A stretch of 64,000 bases of DNA. Origin: Cristatella mucedo (lineage: Eukaryota; Bryozoa; Phylactolaemata; Cristatellidae). Position 1 is the stretch's first letter; every line of letters starts with the position of its first letter. Where the stretch lies: contig WPIO01000005.1 in assembly GCA_009760855.2 (NCBI GenBank), positions 10,755,001-10,819,000 of the forward strand. The letters are read 5' to 3'. Shown one piece after another: positions 40,301-49,059 of this stretch. The position numbers and the translations under genes were made by a program. A model generated the notes under the pieces. It saw only the letters and a program-made list of their open reading frames with translations. It did not search any database and was not told where the DNA came from.

Positions 40301-43300
40301 TAGAAGTGAGTAGTTATCACAAATGTAAATCACTTTTATGAACCAGCCCCCAAATGTAGTCTCCAACCGTGATCTCATTACACTGTCCATGGCAGTGGCA
40401 TTTAAAGTTCACTAAATCCTGGTGGAAGCACTAGCCTTGTTTCTCCGAGTAAGCACCAACGTTTTCCGTGAATTTATCAAGATGAGCATGAATGATAAGG
40501 ACATTTTGCATAGTTGCATACATCAAATTAGGCAGCTGAAACCGAACTGAACTGGTAGGCTTAAGGTTCCAGTATTTATACTTTTTATGGTACTAGAAAG
40601 CACCAATAAGAAATGTATTAATAAATAAATACTAGCAGGGATTAAACTGTCTTTTGTAAAGGGACAGAAGAGCCTTTAAGGCGATCACCACCGCTTGCAG
40701 TGGCGATAAAGAATCACCCACCGCAGGATTCAAACCCACGACCTCGGGACCGAGGTCGTGAAAAGTAACCGCCTTACCTAGAGTGCCATCACGGCTTAGT
40801 TGTGACGTATTTATGCATAGAACAAGTGATCAACACCATCCCGAAACAACTTCGTCTAATGATCCACAATAAAGGTAGACACATCAAGTACTGAACCGTT
40901 TTAAGTTTTCAAGTTTAAATACAGAATAATTTACTTGTGTAGTTATGCACAACAAAGATTATATAAAATATGAATTGTTTATTTAACACCAGACTCTTGG
41001 CCATAGCTAGATCTGCAATGTTTTGGAAAATGAGTAAAACTCAGATTGCATCACTTCTGCTCACAGAAGCATAGTTTGTGAGTAGTAGTGGCTATTTTCT
41101 ATACTTTTGAGGCATAAGCGATTGCAGGATAATGCCTACTACTCACTAAACATATAAATTGAAAGTTTGTTACACAGTGCGATACGGATGACTGATGAAG
41201 ATATAGGACCAAGCAACGCAAGCAAAGTTACTACGGAAAAATGAGCATTCTAGTAACCCATAGCTCCAGACCGAATTGCAGGCAGTGAAGTCTGGCAATG
41301 TTCCGAGCACGGAACTGCCAAAGAGCAGATACATAATATGCATAACAGTTACTGAACTGGCAACACGAGCCGTTCCATAAGACACTCGGGCACTAATGCA
41401 TGTCAAACCACTCAATCTAGCATGATGAGGTGAACAGTAGAAAAAAGCAATCGAGCTATCGGCTGCACACCCCCAGTGCATGTGTGTGATTGACATGGCA
41501 TGGCATGGCTCATCGTAACATTAGATGCAACAGCTATACGACTAAAACTCGAGTTGAGTCATACTTCCGGTCAGCCATTCAAATGAGAAAGCTGGAGTCG
41601 CCGAAAATAGCAGGAAGTGTTGCAGCAGACAAACTGGCTATGTTTTAAATATAACAAATGATCATTCATTCAGAGAGCAAGAGAGAGAGAAATAACAACT
41701 TAATCTTGAACAGTAAGGAACTGCTATGTAGAGCACATATTACTATCTACAGTACATTACCCATGCTGGTACTAACAATCTGTCTCATTACGACAGATAT
41801 GATGCCACACCTGATAGCCCATGTTATTGGGTGGGACACAGCTCGCAAAGTGCTCTGCCCGTGTTATTGGGTGCCTACTGGGCACGGCTCACTGAGTTCC
41901 TCTGCAAAAAGTGTAAAATCATTCTAATGACAAAACAATCGAACTCGGAGTATTAAATCGCGGTTAAGGTGCACTCCCCCCCCCCCGACCAAGGTCTGGC
42001 TGAGGTCATGGGCTCGAACCCCGAGGGATATGCAAAGCACCTGAGTAGAGACTAAGTTCTTTTGGGGAGCTATACAAATGAATGAATTATAAATCGCGGC
42101 TGTTGTCACTGACCTGCATTCTCCCCCATCGCCATAACGGCACGTCCCACTGAGATAGAATGGGCATATGACCATGGAGCGCTGTGTCGGGTAGAGGAAC
42201 ATGACACGCACCTGAAAATGGCAAAAAAAGTTGAAAATTCTGCAGGACACCCACATAAAAAAGTCTATCAAAAATGCATTGCTTGGACAGTTACCATGTC
42301 CTGGTTAGCTATCGGCACAAGCACACTCGACTTCGACTCTAAAGCTCGCACTTAAGCAAGCAAAACAATTCGACATAATTAGGCGCATTCACAAATCGAG
42401 AGATTAATGGTAGCTCTAGGCATACTCAAATTGAAATCGTGTGTGAAAAACAACAAACAAACAACAAAGAACGCAGAGCGACTGTGGGCATACACACATA
42501 CAGCTGTGCTAGCTCCCAGCACGGCCAGCCAAGACTCGTGTATTAAAAAGGGACAACAAGTCGATCGAGACAGCTTCAACATCACACAGATGCTAAGTAC
42601 TTGGTTACAGATAGACTCAGTACTGGTTACACATAACCTAGCACAAGGAGGTCTACATCCTTTTTGAGGGATCTGCAAGGAGACAATACCGAACGGTCTA
42701 CTTTGTACACTTACGCATTGAATCACAAAAGTGTCATTTCAACATTGTAAGAACAGAAAGTAAGGGAGGACCCGAGATACAGCCATACACCAGAAAACTT
42801 GACGAATCTTAAGAGAAGTACATCTGCTTCAGCCGAGTCACCCATTTGAAAGGACAGCAAGTCTTTGATAGTCTAAGGATCTACACAGAACCCAGCTTTA
42901 GGCTAAGGATTTTCCAAAATGCCTTGGAGCGACCAAGTGATCGACATTACATTTTTATAGGCACAGCGGCATGCAAACCAGGAACAGTGAGCCAGTCAGT
43001 GTGAATCAACGGCAAAGCAAGCAGCAGGACACGGGACAGGCTGTGGGATATCATAGTTTCAAAGGTTAGCTGTAGCTCTTGCAGAGGAGACAGTAAGTGA
43101 ATCTAGCTGCCACATCCGATCCTTTCTATGGATCCTCCAGATGGCAATGCAAGCCAAACGCAAGGCCACTATCACGGCAAAGCTATTTTTCGGGTATGAG
43201 TATGAGCAGACAGCTTCATAACTGGATTGCTTGTTGGTTTTAAAAGGTGTTTCAAGAATGGATCATTATTTAAATAATTAGCTTTACTTAGTGACTACTC

Positions 43301-46300
43301 AGTCTGGTCATCCAGAAAAAAGCACCTCAGGTAAACGACAGATCCTTAATATGGAGACTCTTTATACACATACCAAAGTATGCCGCATCTAAAGTATGCA
43401 CATTAGAGGACTACATTTTGAAGACAAGAATATTTGTTTAAGCCGGTGGGTCTTGCTGTATCCTAGTTTTTGTTTCCTAGTATGTGCAAGACTAAACAGG
43501 CCTTCAACCTGTACCACAAAATACTCTCAAGTGATAGCAACAGCTGCTTAATGACTACCTCGATGGCCTAAAAAGTGCTGACTGAACAGCCATCAGCAGG
43601 CAAGTACATAACCTCGAATATCGTCTTTTTAAGCATATAAGAGAAACGATAACCGCACGGCACGGTGAATAGTAGCACATTCATTAAAGTAGCAATTTTC
43701 TGCTAGCCGCCAATGCTATTATTAACCAGTTTTAGCAAAACCTTTACTTATGTTACAAAGTACACCCCATCGAAAAAAGATTAGTAGCACATGACAAGCA
43801 AGTGAAACTAAAACACTAAACAAGGGTCAGGGTCATGCCTGCCTTGGGCTCTCCGCTCTCCTCACACGAGCCTTCAAGGCCAATGATGGCTGCTGCATAG
43901 TAGCCAAGTCCACCCCATTCATGCGAATATGGAGCCTTGCAGCACGTGCCAATTATGGCAGCTTCTGCTGCAGCATCCGGATCGTTGTCGTCATCGGACG
44001 ATTCGCTTCGATCGGAAGTATCATTTCCATCAGAAGACTCATCTCCGTGAGCAGACGATGCATTCGAGCTGGACTTGCTTATAGACTGGGCATCGTCACA
44101 TTCGTCACTGTCGTCATCACCACTGCAAGTGCTGCTGCCACTGCCGCCACCACTGCCAGATTTTTCAACAGAATTACTTTTACGTCCTGGAGAATGCTTC
44201 TGACGTGACTGTAAAACGATACATGCTCACAGCAAGGGCTACCTACGAGAGCTACATTACAGACAAATAATGCAACAACATAATTTCGGAGATTTCAGCA
44301 GGTTGGGCTGAGCCAACCGAGAGATACAGTCAAGCTACAGGCAGCCGGGTAGCTTGGCCGTGCCCAACACGCTCGTTCGAGATGGTCCTTGCCCTCCCCC
44401 ATGCAGGGGGAATTTTCGGCATCCCCTTTTATATATAAACCCATGCAGCTTGGTCTTCACCCAGCTCACTGGCGTTGTGGTTCGAACGGGCTTACTGACT
44501 GAGATGCTGGATTTGAGTAAGCTCATGTGTCATGTCATGCTCGCTCAGTCCAAGGGTATGTTCATAGTTGCCTGCATGCACGTGCACTTGTTTGTGCATG
44601 TTTGCACAGAGAACTGCATGAGTGCAGATGCATCTGGAAAGAGCCAGATTTTTAGTAAACATAAATCCCAAAAACGTGTTGCAAGGAGACTCGTCGTGGA
44701 TAAATAGATCACAACATGAGCCTGACTGCCTATTTCAATTTTCTCTCAAAGTGAGCTACTGATTGAAATTCCAAGCCCTAGAAGGGACTCGATTTTGAGG
44801 TGAAAACCCGTCATGCTGATAAGGAGCACTGTCCGGTAAAAGACATCTGCTCGTGCCATGACAGAAATGGAATGGAGACTGCATGCAAATGTAAGGGTAA
44901 TCCATTGCATATGTACAAGCAATCCAACCAGTTAGCTCCGAACATCCATTCACAAGATGCTGCTAATTCTGAGGAAGCCATCTACTTGTCGCATGTACAG
45001 GTTCATAGATCATCCAGCCAAGCCTGAGTATCTTGACAACACCTAAAAACAAGCCGGCTATGCCACGGAGAATCCTTCTAGATGACCCACCCAATAAGGC
45101 ACTCAGTACGATGAGATTAAACAAACCCAACTATACCACGATGACGCGATGACCACAAGCAATCAGTATCAGACATGTCCCCAGATCTCGGACAGCTACC
45201 AATGAGGTTGCCTATGCAAACGATTCATGATTCGATCTGTGTGGGAGATAAATCAGCTGCACAGGTTTCAAACAGGCGACCAGTATTATGTTCTACCGGC
45301 AAGCTACTGCTGAATGTCCACCAATCTTGTAGGCAAGGCAAACAAATGCAGCCAATACAGAAAGTGGTTTGATTGCCATAAATATGCCAGCAAGATGAGT
45401 CAAGTCATAGCTCCATCAGCAGTACTGCACTCTTTTTATGGCATTAGGAGTTAGGGAACAAATAAATTCAAACGTAAGGTAACAATATATGGGAGTAATT
45501 GCTCACCGAATGAGTTGTCGCAAAAAGAAAACAGTGGCCAGCAGATGAAAAAACCATGTCAATACGGCTACAGGTTTTAAAGGTAATCACTCTAAAGGTT
45601 GGTCCAGCAGTTAAGGTGCTCGCCCCGACTAAGATCTGGCTGAGGTCGTGGGCTCGAGCCCTGAGGCATATGTGAAGCCCCTGAATAGAGATTTAATTCT
45701 CTTGGGCGCTATACAAATGAATTATATATATAAGAATCTGCATTACTGCAAGTGCATTACCATAAAATTATCATTGATGCAAGTGCATACAGACCGTCTC
45801 AGGTAAGCAGACCTGGGGAGAGTTTTTCTGCTAGTTCTTCTAGATCTCTCGGCAGTGTTTGATACCACTGATCACCGAGTTCCTTTTCAGTATTTACTTA
45901 TCTTCCCTGGACATAACTAGTGCTGCTCTGAAATGGCTTAGGTTCTATCTCAGTGAGAGATTTCAAAGCATGGATGTCAACGGCCAACGGTCATCCAGTG
46001 AGCTTTTAAAGTATGAGATACCCCAACGATCAGATCTAGGCCTACTTATTTTTAGCAATTTATACTCTCCTTCTTGCCGATGTAATCGCCAAGCACAATC
46101 TAGGCTTTAATTTTTTATGCAGATGACACACAGCTGCACCTGGGCTTTGATCACTTCTTGCTTTCTAGCACGTAACTCCATTAACTCCCTTGCAGCATGT
46201 ATTGCTGACATCCATACTTGGATGACATAAAAACTTTCTTAAACTCAATGACGGTACAACCAACTTACTAGTTATGGACAAACCTAGCATTATTCAGAAA

Positions 46301-49001
46301 TTAGAAAACAGCCCTCAGAATAGGTTCAGCCAGCATATCTCTTGTAGCATCTGCATGCAATGTGGAAGTTCTGTTCCAAATTGACCTTACAACCATACTG
46401 CTCTGTTCATTTGTGACATTCCATCCATACTTCTAGAAAAAGAAACTTGCAAGTTGTGTAACCGTGTCTTTAGTCAACTTCAAATCTTGTGGAGACCCTG
46501 CCTTCAATTCTTGCATGCTGACCCTGTGCATGACACCCCTAACCATGTTATTCATGTTGTTTATCAAGCATGATGCCACTCACCATTAGATCGCGCTTCC
46601 TTTGCAGCAAATGTAAAGCGCCTAGAAAGAGATTGAGTTCTCTGAGGGCGCTTTATCAAGTGTATTATCATTATTAACTCGTATGCTTTCAAAGCCAGGA
46701 ACCCACTCCCGACTGATGTTGAGACATTCCCTGTCTCGACATCCAAAAAGAAGCTAAAAGCCCATCTGTCCCGAAAAGCATTTACTCAGTCTGAGTAAAT
46801 TCCTTTCGGTGCTTCTACGTGCTGACAGTGTGCATGTTATCCTTAACAAATTGACATACTTCCTTTCCAGCATAGGTAAAGTGCCTAAAAAGAGATTTCG
46901 TGCACTTAGGGAACATGAAGCAAGTTGTGAGCACTCTGCTAGATTGAGGATAACCCCAAAGCATCCTGTAGTTAGTTGAGCTTAGGCCGTCTGCAGCTAG
47001 GTAGTGGTACAGAAACGCTATGACCTCGCACCGGCGTGAAAAAATTATGCAGGATTATGCTGAGCAAAAAATGCAAGCCTAGTATAGTCAGCTTACTCCG
47101 ACGGCTGCTTTAGCTGCAGTCTGGCTATCCTCAACTTGTCCCGTGTTAAACGATGCAAGCAACTGACTCTTTTTCAGCGATAGAAGGCTGCCTGAAAGCA
47201 ATGGAAAACAGTCACAAGAGATCCTTATGTCTACAACTCACGACAAGAGCGAAGAGAAGTTGCATTTAAGACACTATATTATTTGGAGAAAACCGAACAT
47301 AAAAAACTTCATTACACTGGTATGACAAAACATCTAATAACATATCCGAAGAACAATAGACACAATACAATCAAGACATAATCAGCTCACGGGTAGGTTT
47401 GATGCTCTGGCTTTTGCTCAACTGCATAAAAGCATAGACCTTTGATGAAGGCACGGTAAATTCTCTGATCGCTTCCACCTTGGAGGGGGTCTGGCCTTAT
47501 CCCCTCAGCCGATAAGACATGGCCAAGCCAAGGAATCTCAGTCTTGCCAATCTTGCACGTCTCTGCATTAAGGCTCAGGTTGATCATGCGGCATCTTGCC
47601 AGAACCTGCCTCAGGTGGGTATAATGTTCCTCAATTGTGATTCGGTCCTCGCAGGATCAAAGCAAGGTCATTTCTGTCTTTTGCTCAATACTCGTCGCAA
47701 GCACTCCCTCCCGACCTGCGTCAGAACATCCCCTGACCTGACCACATTCAAAATGAACTTAAAAAAAACACCTATTTAGGACAGCATTTAGTGGGTCCCT
47801 GTGATTCGTCCTTCATGTGCTTATGCGTGCTGACACTGTGCATGCTGCCACTAACCACATTTGCATGCTGACCCTGTGCATGTCACCCCTAACCATATTA
47901 TTCATTTTGTTTGTTTTTTCAAGCATGATTTTAACTACCATTCAATTGCATTTCACTTTGCAGCAAATGTAAAGCGCCTAGAGAGAGATTAAGTTCTCTG
48001 AGGGCGCTTTATCAAGTGCATTATTATTATTATTATTATTATTATTAAGCACAGCACAGCAAAAATCAAAAAGTAAAACTTAAAGTTCGGTTAATTCAAC
48101 AGCCTAATTCCTATATAAGCAGAAGAACTTCAGGAGCAATCATCCCCATCGTGCTTGCAGTGGGCAATAACAAACGGATTGCTGGCTTCAGGACTCAAAT
48201 CTAAGAATTAGGCTGTGAAGTGTGAGCACCGTAAGTACATATAATAACGTCAATTCCTCACGAACACGATTGCATGCAATCGTTTTGCTGAGGAAATCTA
48301 GCCCTTGCAAGCAAATAACCCTTAAAGTCAGAACTTGGTAAAGACCCGTGTTAAGAGAGCAGAACTAGCAGCCAGAGAGTTGGTCGGATTAAGCAAGGGC
48401 TGCAGATTCGTTTCCTGCCTAATACAAAGCTTCCATCTTAGTCTCCTCTCAGACCTTCGGGTCATAGTGTGTTATTTGAGTCTCATGCCTAAAAACTGTC
48501 AGTTACAGGTGTCTTCACTCCGAAGGTCCAAGACTATGGAAATAGCTTTGGCGATTACCATTTTTCTCGGTCAGCTTACGTAGGACCGAGCCAGCTCCGA
48601 GGGTAGGCGACTGGCTATGCTACAAGTTGGCTTTTCTGGAGCACTTAAATGAAGAATCTTGACTACTTGACTACCTTATCAGGGAAAGCTGATAGACACA
48701 TCACAAAACAGAAATACGTTGGCAACCATTGTTTTGCCACCAAGCAGGTGCCAGAGTGGCAGAAAAAGGCAACTGCAATCAAAATATGAAGAGCAGAACG
48801 GTAGCCGGGGAATACAGTATTGCCAAGCCAATTGTCAATTGTGCACGATTCGGGAACTCCTCCGTAGATAAACAGCCTACGTAAGTTATAACCCGATCAA
48901 GTTCCAAGACTTCGGCCACCCCTTAGTGTGGCTTTAGCCAACGCAACCTGCTGCTTCTTGCTAATATCCTAATGATGCGTGAACTGCACGAGTTATTAAG
49001 T

Positions 49002-49059
<58 letters not shown>

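Larger units (their letters stand above)
36303..42113 (-). other. ZGPAT: ZGPAT introns 5-6 (apart from exon 6 and SINEs)
   Basis: Apart from exon 6, the SINE at 40622 and the SINE at 41957, no feature is recognised. A GC-richer patch at 36850-37140 has no identifiable product. Confidence 0.5.
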
